Below, piece by piece: positions 44,391 to 52,861 of a DNA stretch of 64,000 nt. Location: the NCBI GenBank assembly GCA_036494465.1, contig DASXOJ010000008.1:33082-97081 (forward strand), read 5' to 3'. Source of the DNA: CAJCJE01 sp036494465. GTDB lineage: Bacteria > Actinomycetota > Actinomycetes > Mycobacteriales > Pseudonocardiaceae. Both the position numbers and the translations under genes were made by a program. How positions within the stretch are numbered: position 1 is the stretch's first letter; every line of letters starts with the position of its first letter. Below the pieces are notes generated by a model, which saw only the letters and a program-made list of their open reading frames with translations, had not been told where the DNA came from and ran no database searches.

Positions 44391-46487
44391 GTGGGTGAAG
44401 GGGTGAACACTATCGACGCGGACGGTGATGCGCGAGTCGGTCTGCTCGGACCGGCCGAATCCGATGCGTCCACCGCACACCGCGTGCGCAGCGTGCTGGC
44501 CATTCGACCGTTCCGCCGCCTGCTGGGCATCACCTACCTGTGCGGTATCGCCGACTGGCTGTCCCTGCTCGCGCTGACCAGCCTGATCACCAAGCTGGTC
44601 TCGAGTTATCTCGCGCAGAGCTACTCGTTCAGCATCGTCGTGCTCACCCAGCTGCTGCCCGGTCTGCTGTTCGCGCCGCTGGGCGGCCTGCTCGCGGACC
44701 GGTTCGACCGGCGCAAGGTCATGGTCGTCGTAGACCTGATCCGGTGCGGCCTGTTCCTGTCGATCGCGCTGGTCGGCACCTGGTGGTGGCTGTTCTCCGC
44801 CAACTTCCTGATCGGCTGCACGGCCATGCTGTGGATCCCGGCCAAGGACTCGGCCATCCCGAACCTGCTGCGCCGCAAGGACCACGTCGAGACCGTCAAC
44901 CAGCTCAGCCTGGTGATGACCTACGGCGTCACCGCGATCTCCGCGTTCGGCCTCTACGCGATCGTCAACGGCATCAACACCAACCTGCACCTGTGGAACA
45001 GCCAGCTCGGCGTCGCCAAGGTCATCGTCATCATCAACGGCCTGCTCTACTTCGCCGCCGCGGTCATCGTCGCCACCCGGATCCCGGAGATCTCCGGCCG
45101 CAGCCACGTCCACCAGGACCGCAAGAAGGACGACCCGGACAAGCAGAGCTGGTTCGCGATGTTCCGCGACGGCCTGCACCACGCCCGCACCACTCCGCTG
45201 ATCCGCGGCCTGATGATCGGCATGGTCGGCGCGTTCGCGGCGGGCGGCGCGGTGATCGGCACCGCCAAGCTCTACGCAACCAGCCTGCTCGGCGGTGACT
45301 CCGCCTTCGCGCTGCTGCTCGCCGCCGCCATCATCGGCGCGGGCATCGGCATGGCGATCTCGCCGAGGCTGGCCAAGCGGATGTCGCACAACCGGCTGTT
45401 CGGCGTCGCGATCGTGCTTGCCGGTTTCGCGCTCGCACTGGTCGCGCTCTCCCCGTACATCGTGTTCTCGCTGGCCGTGGTCGCGGTCGTGGGCGCATGT
45501 GCCGGTATCGCGTTCCTGACCGGCTTCACCATCATCGGTTCGCAGGTCGAGGACTCGATCCGGGGCCGGATCAACTCGGTCTACCAGTCGCTGATGAAGG
45601 TCACCCTGGCCGCGTCGACGCTGCTGGTGCCCGGCCTGGTCGGTCTGGTGCAGAAGCAGGACATCACCGTGTTCGGCAAGCAGATGACCATCGACGGCAC
45701 CCGCCCGGTGCTGCTCGGCGCGGGCGTGCTCGCCGTGCTGGTCGGCATCATCGCCTACAAGCAAATGGGCGATCACGGGACCGAACCGATCATGACCAAC
45801 CTGCTGGCCACCCTGCGCCGCAGGCCTCGCCAGGTGCCCGGCCTGCTGATCGCGGTCGAGGGCGATACCCAGCAGGACACCGCGATGCAGGCCCGCAAGC
45901 TGGTCGACTGGCTGGCCACCGGCACTCGGCTGGTGCACCTGGCCAGCGATCCGGCCATCGACGAGAGCCGGCTGTTCACGGTGGCCACGGGCGTGCAGCT
46001 GACCGGCGCCCGCGCGCATGCCCTGGTCGCCGCAGCGGTTCGCGCGGACGTGGTGGAGCGCGAGGTCATGCCCGCGCTGTCCACCGGCGCCATCGTGGTG
46101 ATGGAGCGCTACGTCGACTCGCCGCTGGCGCACTTCGGTGCGGCCGGTGACCTGGAACAGAGCGAACTGGAGGGCCTCGCCGACTGGGCGACCGGCCGCC
46201 TCCGCCCGGACATCACCATCCTGCTCGACCGCGACCCGTCCAGCACCCCGGTGACCAGCGGCCTGAGCACCGCGGAACACCACTGGCGGGTGCAGCGTCT
46301 GCTCACGGAGATGGCGGCCGCGGATCCGGACCGCTACCTCGTGGTCAACGCCGACGGCACGCCCGACGAGGTGGCGCGGCGGGTCCAGGATGCGCTGTTG
46401 CCGGTGCTGGTCGCCCGCAAGGCCGACCCGCAGCCCGGCACCGTGCAGCTCGACGAGATCCCGGATCCGGTGGAGGCTCAGCAGTGA
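44391..46487 (+). CDS. MFS transporter fused to a degenerate thymidylate kinase domain
   Basis: A 698-residue fusion. Residues about 30-460 are a 12-helix MFS transporter (GGLLADRFDRRKVMVVVDLI loop motif). Residues about 480-680 align with dTMP kinase, but the P-loop is VEGDTQQDTAMQ instead of EGGDGAGKST and the DRY motif is MERYVDSPLAHFGAAG. The MFS-Tmk fusion beside holB is well known in actinobacteria; here kinase activity is doubtful. GTG start at 44391, or 44403; it overlaps holB by four bases. Confidence 0.88.
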   Translation: MGEGVNTIDADGDARVGLLGPAESDASTAHRVRSVLAIRPFRRLLGITYLCGIADWLSLLALTSLITKLVSSYLAQSYSFSIVVLTQLLPGLLFAPLGGLLADRFDRRKVMVVVDLIRCGLFLSIALVGTWWWLFSANFLIGCTAMLWIPAKDSAIPNLLRRKDHVETVNQLSLVMTYGVTAISAFGLYAIVNGINTNLHLWNSQLGVAKVIVIINGLLYFAAAVIVATRIPEISGRSHVHQDRKKDDPDKQSWFAMFRDGLHHARTTPLIRGLMIGMVGAFAAGGAVIGTAKLYATSLLGGDSAFALLLAAAIIGAGIGMAISPRLAKRMSHNRLFGVAIVLAGFALALVALSPYIVFSLAVVAVVGACAGIAFLTGFTIIGSQVEDSIRGRINSVYQSLMKVTLAASTLLVPGLVGLVQKQDITVFGKQMTIDGTRPVLLGAGVLAVLVGIIAYKQMGDHGTEPIMTNLLATLRRRPRQVPGLLIAVEGDTQQDTAMQARKLVDWLATGTRLVHLASDPAIDESRLFTVATGVQLTGARAHALVAAAVRADVVEREVMPALSTGAIVVMERYVDSPLAHFGAAGDLEQSELEGLADWATGRLRPDITILLDRDPSSTPVTSGLSTAEHHWRVQRLLTEMAAADPDRYLVVNADGTPDEVARRVQDALLPVLVARKADPQPGTVQLDEIPDPVEAQQ

Positions 46488-47692
46488 CCGCGGCGGTCAC
46501 CCAGGACGTGTGGTTCGGCGTGGTCGGCCAGCCCGATGCGGTCGGGGTGCTGCAGGCCGCGGCGGCGGCAGCCGAGGACATCGTCAACGGTCGCCCGGTC
46601 CAACAGAGTTCGGCCATGACCCACGCGTGGCTGTTCACCGGCCCGCCCGGTTCCGGCCGCTCGACGGCGGCGCGCGCGTTCGCCGCGTCGTTGGAGTGCA
46701 TGACCGGGCGCGGCTGTGGCCAGTGCCCCGGCTGCCGCACCGTGCTGCACGGCACGCACGCGGACGTGAAGTTCGTCGAGCCGGAGGGCCTGTCGATCTC
46801 GGTCGCGGAAATGCGCGCCCTGGTCCAGGCGGCAGCCCGGCGACCGACCGGGGGCCGCTGGCAGGTCGTGATCATCGCCGACGCCGACCGACTGACAGAA
46901 GGCGCGGCGAACGCCCTGCTCAAGGCCGTGGAGGAGCCGCCGCCCAGGACGGTGTTCCTGCTCTGCGCGCCCTCCGACCACCCCGAGGACGTCTCGGTCA
47001 CCATCCGCTCCCGGTGCCGGGTGATGGGCCTGCGCAGCCCGTCCGCCGACGCCGTCGCCGACGTGCTCATGCACCGCGACGGCATCGACGAACAGACCGC
47101 GCGCTGGGCCGCATCCGTCTGTGGCGGACACGTGGGCCGGGCTCGTCGCCTCGCCACCGACCCGACCGCCCGCGAGCGCCGGACGGCGGTGTTGCGCATC
47201 CCGGCCACGCTTCGCCGCCCCGCCGACGTGTTCACCTGCGCCGACGATCTGGTGAAAAGCGCGGAAACCGACGCCAGCACGATGAACCAGACCAGGGACA
47301 CCGCGGAACGCGAGGCGCTGGAGACCGCGATGGGCGCGGGCGGCACCGGCAAAGGCACGGCGGCCGCGACCCGGGGCGCCAAGGGCGCCATCAAGGACCT
47401 GGAGAAGCGGCAGAAGTCCCGCGCCACCAGGACCCAGCGCGACTCGCTCGACCTGGCCCTGATCGACCTCGCCGGGTTCTACCGCGACGTGCTGGTCACG
47501 CAGAGCGGCGCGCGTGCCACCATCACGCACGCCGACCTGACCGGCGACATCGGCACCTGCGCGCGCAACTGGACGCCGGAATCGACGCTGCGCCGGTTGG
47601 AGTCCGTGCTGGCCTGCCGCGAGGCGATCGAGGTCAGCGTCAAACCGCGGATCGCCGTCGAAGCCATGCTCAGCGCCCTGCTCGCAGGCTGA
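46484..47692 (+). CDS. holB: DNA polymerase III delta-prime subunit
   Basis: A 402-residue clamp-loader subunit with an AAA+ domain: WLFTGPPGSGRSTAARAF (Walker A with Arg for Lys), a zinc module CGQCPGC, NALLKAVEEPPPRTVFLL and the sensor SVTIRSRCRV. It helps load the sliding clamp. Overlap with the MFS-tmk stop implies coupling. A low-complexity Gly/Ala/Lys segment near residues 285-315 is typical of actinobacterial versions. Confidence 0.93.
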   Translation: MTAAVTQDVWFGVVGQPDAVGVLQAAAAAAEDIVNGRPVQQSSAMTHAWLFTGPPGSGRSTAARAFAASLECMTGRGCGQCPGCRTVLHGTHADVKFVEPEGLSISVAEMRALVQAAARRPTGGRWQVVIIADADRLTEGAANALLKAVEEPPPRTVFLLCAPSDHPEDVSVTIRSRCRVMGLRSPSADAVADVLMHRDGIDEQTARWAASVCGGHVGRARRLATDPTARERRTAVLRIPATLRRPADVFTCADDLVKSAETDASTMNQTRDTAEREALETAMGAGGTGKGTAAATRGAKGAIKDLEKRQKSRATRTQRDSLDLALIDLAGFYRDVLVTQSGARATITHADLTGDIGTCARNWTPESTLRRLESVLACREAIEVSVKPRIAVEAMLSALLAG

Positions 47693-47697
47693 CCTGC

Positions 47698-49353
47698 TCA
47701 GGCGGTGGGCAGATGATGCCCGCCCCGCCGCTGGCTACGTCCGACACCCGGCAGGGCGGCGACCAGCACCACACCAGCCAGCAGCAGCGCCGTGCCCACC
47801 CAGAACAGCGGCACCGCGTCGTAGGCCGCGTTCGTCCAGGCCAGTGTCTTCGGCGTGCCAGGAGTGCCCGGCGGCGTACCCGGTGCGACCACCTCGGTCG
47901 AACCGCAGACCACCCCACCGGTCGGCGCGTACGCGCGGGCGACCTGCTGGCCCAGTGAGACCGTTGCCAGCGCGGTGGGCAGGTTCGGCAGGTTGAGCGC
48001 GGCGGTCGGCAGCACCTGGAGGTCCATCATGTTCGCGGTCGCGCCCAGCTGGTAGCCGGTGAAGGGCGCGCCGTTCTGGCCACCGGTCAACGCCTGGCTC
48101 GACTTGTTCAACCCGGCCACCGACAGCCGCAGCACGCCGACGTCGACGGTGGCCGCGCTGGTCTGGCTGGCGTTGCTGCCCGGTAGCAGACCGACGACCG
48201 GCAGGTTCTTGAGCGCGTCCGGCAGTGCGGAAGCGATGCTGGGCAACGGAATGCCGATCGGGATGTCCTGGGTCGGGTTCGCGGCGTCCAATGTGTACAG
48301 CGTCTTGCCGCCCTGCACGACCTGGATGACCGGAGCGGTGTAGCTGACCGACGACGTGCTCGCGTCACCGGTCGAGATGACCTTCAGCGTCGGCTGACTG
48401 ACCACGTTCAGATCCAGCTCGTACGGCGTGCCGGACAGCAGCTTCAGGCTCGCCACCTGGAGCGTGGACACCGACTGCACCGCCTTGTGCGCCGAACCCG
48501 GAATGTCCACAAGCGACACCACGGAGCGGGTGCTCAGCGTGTTCGGCAGGCTCACCAGCGAACCGGACCCGCCCGCGGGCAGCAACCCGCCCAGCGAACT
48601 CAACGTGCCAGTGACCCCACCGACCCCGTTGCTCTGATCCGACTGCAGCGCCTGCTGCTGACCAGGGTTGAGCTTGCTCAGGTCGAGCAGGCTGCCGATG
48701 CTGCTGGCGTTGCTCAACGACGGCAAACCGGTCGTCGGGATCACGTTGAGGATCGACGCGCTCGCCAGCGACGTGCTCGAATCCGCGATCGTGCCGACAC
48801 ACGGCCCCAGCGTGTCGCTCCAGTTGGCGTGCACCTGACCGTTCAGCACACCCAGATCGACCAGCGGATTGCTGGGCGCGTTCAACCCGCCGGTGATGCC
48901 CTGTGCGTTGGCGGGCAGCGCGGTCTGATCCAGACAGCCCGGCGCCTGCGGCTCATTGCCCTCGATTGCCAACCCGGCCGGACAGGACTGCGCGATCGCG
49001 TGCTCGTAATTGAGGAAAGACTCCGAGTTCGCCTGCGCACTGGACAGCCCGAAGCCCAGCTGGACCAGCGCCTGCTTCGGGATCTCCTGCGACGCCCCCG
49101 GCAAGATCGCCGACGCGGGCACCGCGCCCGGCAGCAACTGCACCACCGACAACCCGGTCGCCGCATCTCCGACCGCGTGCCCCAACGGCTGCGGCCCATT
49201 AGGCGCCGACGCGGGCGGCTCGTCGCCCGGCGTGCTCGGAATCGGCGTCGTCGGGTACGTCGACGGCGTGTCGGCGAGAGCCGGTGCGGCGAACAGCGCG
49301 AGCAGGACGGCAGTGGCAGGCAGAGCCATGGCGAGATGCAGGCGACTGCGCAT
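47698..49353 (-). CDS. Secreted, membrane-anchored surface protein, unknown
   Basis: A 551-residue protein with a signal peptide (residues 1-27, cut near ALADTP), a long Ser/Thr/Leu/Asn-rich body without recognised catalytic motif, and a C-terminal anchor: PLFWVGTALLLAGVVLVAAL followed by an Arg/His-rich tail. Body strands resemble the choice-of-anchor type beta proteins of actinobacteria. It converges on holB. It ends the core block before tRNA-Thr. Confidence 0.7.
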   Translation of the reverse strand: MRSRLHLAMALPATAVLLALFAAPALADTPSTYPTTPIPSTPGDEPPASAPNGPQPLGHAVGDAATGLSVVQLLPGAVPASAILPGASQEIPKQALVQLGFGLSSAQANSESFLNYEHAIAQSCPAGLAIEGNEPQAPGCLDQTALPANAQGITGGLNAPSNPLVDLGVLNGQVHANWSDTLGPCVGTIADSSTSLASASILNVIPTTGLPSLSNASSIGSLLDLSKLNPGQQQALQSDQSNGVGGVTGTLSSLGGLLPAGGSGSLVSLPNTLSTRSVVSLVDIPGSAHKAVQSVSTLQVASLKLLSGTPYELDLNVVSQPTLKVISTGDASTSSVSYTAPVIQVVQGGKTLYTLDAANPTQDIPIGIPLPSIASALPDALKNLPVVGLLPGSNASQTSAATVDVGVLRLSVAGLNKSSQALTGGQNGAPFTGYQLGATANMMDLQVLPTAALNLPNLPTALATVSLGQQVARAYAPTGGVVCGSTEVVAPGTPPGTPGTPKTLAWTNAAYDAVPLFWVGTALLLAGVVLVAALPGVGRSQRRGGHHLPTA

Positions 49354-49472
49354 CAGGCGGTTCCTCCTCGGCGATGCACCGGTCGACGGAATGGGACCGG
49401 GGTCACAGTCCGCCTAACGACGGTGGCCGCTCCCGGTGACGCGGATTCACCCGGTATGCTTCAAGACGCACC

Positions 49473-49546
49473 GCCGCCTTAGCTCAGACGGCTAGAGCGA
49501 CGCACTCGTAATGCGTAGGTCAAGGGTTCGATTCCCTTAGGCGGCT
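49473..49546 (+). tRNA. tRNA-Thr(CGT)
   Basis: A 74-base cloverleaf: acceptor GCCGCCT pairs with AGGCGGC, the D arm has GCTC...GAGC, the anticodon stem ACGCA/TGCGT encloses CTCGTAA with anticodon CGT, and the T arm reads AGGGTTCGATTCCCT. No CCA is encoded. A 15-base perfect hairpin follows. Confidence 0.95.
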
Positions 49547-49553
49547 CGCACTT

Positions 49554-49590
49554 GACCAGGGCGTTTCCGGGATCCGGAAACGCCCTGGTC
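49554..49590 (+). terminator. tRNA-Thr terminator
   Basis: GACCAGGGCGTTTCC and GGAAACGCCCTGGTC are perfect 15-base arms, extended inward by CCGG pairing to a tight loop; it starts eight bases after the tRNA. Confidence 0.85.
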
Positions 49591-49612
49591 GCGTCCAGTC
49601 TCAGTTTTAGTC

Positions 49613-49848
49613 TCAGTTGTTCCTCGTTGGCGACTCGCCCACGGTCTGCTCGACGTCCCTGGTGCGGGCTTTCCACCACCGGGACTGCGGACGAGAGCTT
49701 GGGGCTTGCCCGTAGGTCGGAGATGGAAGCGCTTCTCGCTGCGCGAGATCCAGTACTGGCGCTTGCGTGGCGGATACGGATCGTAGTTGATCACTTCCTT
49801 GGGAAGCTCCCCGTCCGAACTGGAGCAACAGCGGAATCGGCGAGCCAT
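49613..49848 (-). pseudogene. Small conserved-looking gene with one frameshift, next to tRNA-Thr
   Basis: From the ATG at 49848 one frame reads GELPKEVINYDPYPPRKRQ and WISRSEKRFHLR with strong GC3. Near 49760 coding character switches one base back and continues SSRPQSRWWKARTRDVEQTV to a stop at 49613. The joined product is about 78 residues. I do not recognise it. It overlaps the stop of the small frame upstream (TGATG). Confidence 0.4.
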
Positions 49849-49964
49849 CAGTTACCGAGCGTGCTGGTACGTGTTGCGTGGCCGCAGCGGGCTGTATGGG
49901 CGGGACCGTTGCGAGGCTGGCCCTTTTCCAGCTGGATGGGGCCTTCGAACTCGGCATAGACCAT
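49848..49964 (-). CDS. 38-residue hypothetical protein
   Basis: A short frame starting MVYAEFEGPIQLEKGQPRNG with coding-like codon use. Its stop overlaps the next ATG (TGATG), which supports translation of both. It sits in a row of small minus-strand genes between a metal efflux operon and tRNA-Thr. No family recognised. Confidence 0.4.
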   Translation of the reverse strand: MVYAEFEGPIQLEKGQPRNGPAHTARCGHATRTSTLGN

Positions 49965-50007
49965 GTTGTCGGCTCGGTTGATGTGTATCCGGAGGCTTTT
50001 GTTGGGT

Positions 50008-50306
50008 TCACCGTTCGTACTGGTCGCGTCGGGCGGCCTGATCGAAGCGTTGTTCGAGCGCGACGGCCACGACCCAGCCGGTCACGCCCTTCATTCGGCG
50101 ATCTTCGTAGGTCACCCAGCCGATCCAGTGCCCGTCGGGGCGGCGACGGTGTCGGTGAGGTCGAGGCATTGGGGGATGAACGGCTTGGCGCTGCGGGGTA
50201 GCGGGTAGGCGGCGGCGAGGTTGACCCAGACGTCCATCGGCGGAGTCTTTTTTCGCATGAGTGGGTTGTCGTGGTAGCCGCGTGGCCCGTCGTTGTTGTT
50301 CGCCAT
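50008..50306 (-). pseudogene. Small conserved-looking gene with one frameshift
   Basis: The first frame reads MANNNDGPRGYHDNPLMRKK, then TPPMDVWVNLAAAYPLPRSA and KPFIPQCLDLTDT. Near 50150 it must slip one base back to continue RRPDGHWIGWVTYEDRRMKG and VTGWVVAVALEQRF to a stop at 50008. One missing base in a C-rich run explains this. The joined product is about 99 residues. Possibly from an integrative element; no function recognised. Confidence 0.5.
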
Positions 50307-50328
50307 GGTCAGGCTCGTCCACGGTTGA

Positions 50329-50582
50329 TCAGCGGGCGAGGGGCGACGCCTGGCGTGCGAGCAGGGCCAGGTACGGGCTGTCGTCCAGTTCGGCGCGGTT
50401 CGCGACTGGTCCGGTGGTGCGCAGTATCCAGGCGGCGTTCGTGGTGGTCTTCGAGGCGCACGGGTTGCACCGGACGCGGACGATGCCACCGCCCTTGGTC
50501 GCCCCGGTAGCCGGTCGTGCCGAGTTGGTGGAGACGGCGGCGGCAGGTCGCGGGCTTGTAGGGAGAGTTTGGGATTGACCAT
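50329..50582 (-). pseudogene. Small gene with CxxC pair, frame uncertain
   Basis: The 3' part reads GGGIVRVRCNPCASKTTTNA and AAWILRTTGPVANRAELDDS and stops at 50329 with clear GC3 bias. The ATG at 50582, with a GGCGGAG box, is in another frame, so an indel near 50510 is likely. The CNPC pair could bind metal. It is followed 22 bases later by the next small gene in the same direction. Confidence 0.4.
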
Positions 50583-50677
50583 TGACTGCTGTGACTCCGC
50601 CGTGCGACAGCTGCCGTGTTCCGGCTTTGTGGTGGCAGTCAAGCTGCTGGTGCGCGGGTCGGCCAGAATTTCCGGGT

Positions 50678-51373
50678 TCAGCAGCAGTCGTCGCCGCGCC
50701 AGGCTTGGATTCCTTCCCAGACTGCCAGTGCCGCGATGCCCAGTCCGACGACGGGGTCGAGCCACCACCAGCCGAACGCGGTGTTGGCCAGCAGCCCGAC
50801 CAGCACCGCTGCGGCGAGGTAGGCGCACAGCAGGTTCTGGGCGCCTTCGCCGCTGGTCGCGCCGGAATCCAGCAGGGCTCCCAGGCGTTTCTTGGCGACG
50901 CCAAGCAGCGGCATCACGATCAGGCTGGCGATGGATAGGCCGATACCCAGCCAACTGGTCCCCGCCCGCTGGCCGAGGGCCAGGGTGGTGATCGCGTCGT
51001 AGGCGATATAGGGGGCGAGTAGGAAGAACGTCACGGCGACGGCCTTTTGCGCGCTGCTCTCCGCAGTCTCCGAGAGAGTACGAGTGCCGGTGAACCGCCA
51101 GACGACGATCACGCTGGCCATGCCCTCGATCGCGGAATCCAGGCCGAACCCGAGCAGCGCGACCGAGCCCGCGAGGATCGCGGCGAGGATGGCCACCGTG
51201 CCCTCGGCAGCCATGTAGGCCAGGGAGAACCAAGACAGCAGTCGAGCCTGGCGGGCGTGATGATGCCAGGCCGTGTCCCGTCGTGTCGGTGTCGGCGCGG
51301 GGCATCCGCAGGTGTCCCCGCAGCCGTCGTCTGTGGTGATGGTCTGCTGGTCGGGGCTGGCGCCTGTGTTCAT
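50678..51373 (-). CDS. Cation diffusion facilitator-type transporter with Cys-rich ends
   Basis: A 231-residue protein with a metal-binding N-terminus (CGDTCGCP), about six membrane helices (LLSWFSLAYMAAEGTVAIL; GFGLDSAIEGMASVIVVW with the acidic site) and a CC pair at the C-terminus. It lacks the cytosolic domain of larger CDF proteins. The ATG overlaps the ArsR-family gene stop (ATGA), so it is the efflux partner of that sensor, probably for soft metals such as Cd, Pb or Zn. Confidence 0.8.
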   Translation of the reverse strand: MNTGASPDQQTITTDDGCGDTCGCPAPTPTRRDTAWHHHARQARLLSWFSLAYMAAEGTVAILAAILAGSVALLGFGLDSAIEGMASVIVVWRFTGTRTLSETAESSAQKAVAVTFFLLAPYIAYDAITTLALGQRAGTSWLGIGLSIASLIVMPLLGVAKKRLGALLDSGATSGEGAQNLLCAYLAAAVLVGLLANTAFGWWWLDPVVGLGIAALAVWEGIQAWRGDDCC

Positions 51374-51762
51374 GCTGGGTGCTCCGCGTCCTGCTCGGGT
51401 GGGCGGCGGCAGGTGTCGATGCCGTAGGTCGGGCACAGCGCGACGGCATTGCCGGTCGCGCTGAGCAGGGTCTCGGCGGCAGACAGGACGTCGACTATGG
51501 CGGGTTGGGCGAGTCGAAACAGAGAGGCCCGGCCGAGGGGTTCGGAGTCGATGAGGCCACAGTCGCGGAGACAGGCCAGATGTTTGGACACGGTGGACTG
51601 TGCCAGGCCCAGCGCCGCGACCAGGTCGACCACCCGGGCGGGTTCGCTGGCCAGTCGGCGCAGGATCGCCAGGCGGGCTGGATCGCCCAGCGATCGGAAC
51701 AACGCGGCTGCGGGGGCGAGTTCGATCCGCTGGACCTCGACTTCGGGGCCTGTCATCGCCAT
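51370..51762 (-). CDS. ArsR-family metal sensor, CmtR-like
   Basis: A 130-residue winged-helix repressor (FRSLGDPARLAILRRLASEP, LAQSTVSKHLACLRDCGLID). The CLRDC pair in the recognition helix and a later Cys (ALCPTYGIDTC) match the Cys set by which mycobacterial CmtR senses Cd and Pb. It is coupled to the CDF transporter gene. CATCTA at 51760 and TAGATG at 51785 flank the start as a possible operator. Confidence 0.83.
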   Translation of the reverse strand: MAMTGPEVEVQRIELAPAAALFRSLGDPARLAILRRLASEPARVVDLVAALGLAQSTVSKHLACLRDCGLIDSEPLGRASLFRLAQPAIVDVLSAAETLLSATGNAVALCPTYGIDTCRRPPEQDAEHPA

Positions 51763-51941
51763 CTAGCGATGTTAGCCCGTTTAGTAGATGCTGGGGTAGT
51801 CGCCGTCAAGGCTTCGGGAGGGTGGGTGGCCCGCCGCCGATTGATCGTTTCGGTCAGCCGCTGGGCGGCCGAACCGCCGCTGCCTTCCTGGAGTTCAGGC
51901 CGTCTGGGAATAGTCCGGCAAGTCGGGACGCTGCGGCCAGT

Positions 51942-52373
51942 ATGCCGAAAGCCTTCACGGAGACCGAGCGTCAGGAATTCCTCGCCGGAAAGCACATCGC
52001 TGTGCTGTCCGTTGCCGCCGATGATGGCCGTCCACCGGCCAGTGTCCCGATCTGGTACGGCTACACCCAGGGAGGCAACATCCTGGTCAACACGGGTGCC
52101 TCCCGCCGCAAGGCCAAGCTGATCGAGCGAGCTGGTGCGGTGACCCTGGTGGTTCAGCGGGAGGAGTTGCCCTACCAGTACGTGATTGTGGAGGGCACCG
52201 TGATCGCGTCGACCACACCGGCCCCGCTGGCGGAGCGGGAAGCGATCGCGATCCGCTATCTCGGCGAGCAGGGCGCCCGCGAGTTCGCCAGCCGCATGAA
52301 TGGCGACGCCAATGTCCTGTTCACCATCCGCCCGGACCGCTGGCTCAGCGCCGACTACTCCGGGGACCTCTAG
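51942..52373 (+). CDS. PPOX-class (pyridoxamine 5'-phosphate oxidase-like) protein
   Basis: A 143-residue split-barrel protein (EFLAGKHIAVLSVAADDGRP, VPIWYGYTQGGNILVNTGAS, RRKAKLIERAGAVTLVVQRE) of the kind that binds FMN or F420 in actinobacteria. The cofactor and substrate are not decided by the sequence. Longer frames upstream are non-homologous; the ATG at 51942 is preferred though it lacks a strong ribosome binding site. Confidence 0.78.
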   Translation: MPKAFTETERQEFLAGKHIAVLSVAADDGRPPASVPIWYGYTQGGNILVNTGASRRKAKLIERAGAVTLVVQREELPYQYVIVEGTVIASTTPAPLAEREAIAIRYLGEQGAREFASRMNGDANVLFTIRPDRWLSADYSGDL

Positions 52374-52861
52374 GCAAGTGCGGTCACTCTGAGGTTCCCC
52401 CGCTTGACCGGAGAGTGAATTATCTGGTTCCGGCGGGAACCGGTCGATGATAACTGGCCTCGTACTCGGCTGGCGAGCACCATCGCAGCTTCTTCTGGAT
52501 CCGCTGAGTGTTGTACCAACCATCGATATAGCAGAACAGCGCGTTCTCGGCTTCTTCCCTTGTCCACCAACTGTTCTGATAGACCAGCTCGGTCTTGAGA
52601 GTCGAAGAAGAAGTTCTCCATCAACGCGTTGTCGCAACTATCACCCACCGATCCCATCGACTGCACAATCCCGTCACTACGAGTACTGGTGGGCAATCGG
52701 TCGATCGGGGAGTGACGGAGCGCCTCGTTGTTCTGCCGGACAGCATTGTCCAACGCGTCGTCGACATTCTCGGCTTGGATGAGGAAGTCCCAACATTCGC
52801 CGATTCTTGCTCAAGCTTGGGAAGCCGACTGAGTCGAGGCTGTGCCGGCTTGCCAAAGGCA
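52374..52861. other. 488-base region of transposon debris
   Basis: It contains the IS3-type transposase end described separately. The part from about 52700 to 52860 shows a short coding-like stretch on the minus strand (WDFLIQAENVDDALDNAVRQ) without recognisable family. Confidence 0.5.
52390..52700 (-). mobile_element. IS3-family transposase OrfB C-terminal relic with one terminal repeat
   Basis: Minus-strand reading gives SDGIVQSMGSVGDSCDNALM, then ENFF; after a one-base insertion near 52597 it continues STLKTELVYQNSWWTREEAE and RIQKKLRWCSPAEYEASYHR and stops at 52420. This is the C-terminal DDE region of IS3-group OrfB. TGAGGTTCCCCCGCTTGACC at 52390 looks like one terminal inverted repeat; the other end and most of the element are missing. 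Confidence 0.75.

Noticed and set aside
43182..46283. 1033-codon minus-strand frame opposite topA end and MFS-tmk
   Set aside because: Antisense shadow; it crosses three real genes and an intergenic gap.
49473..52700. Intact integrative element or prophage at tRNA-Thr
   Set aside because: No integrase, replication gene or second attachment site was found; only small decayed genes and a single IS3 end are present.
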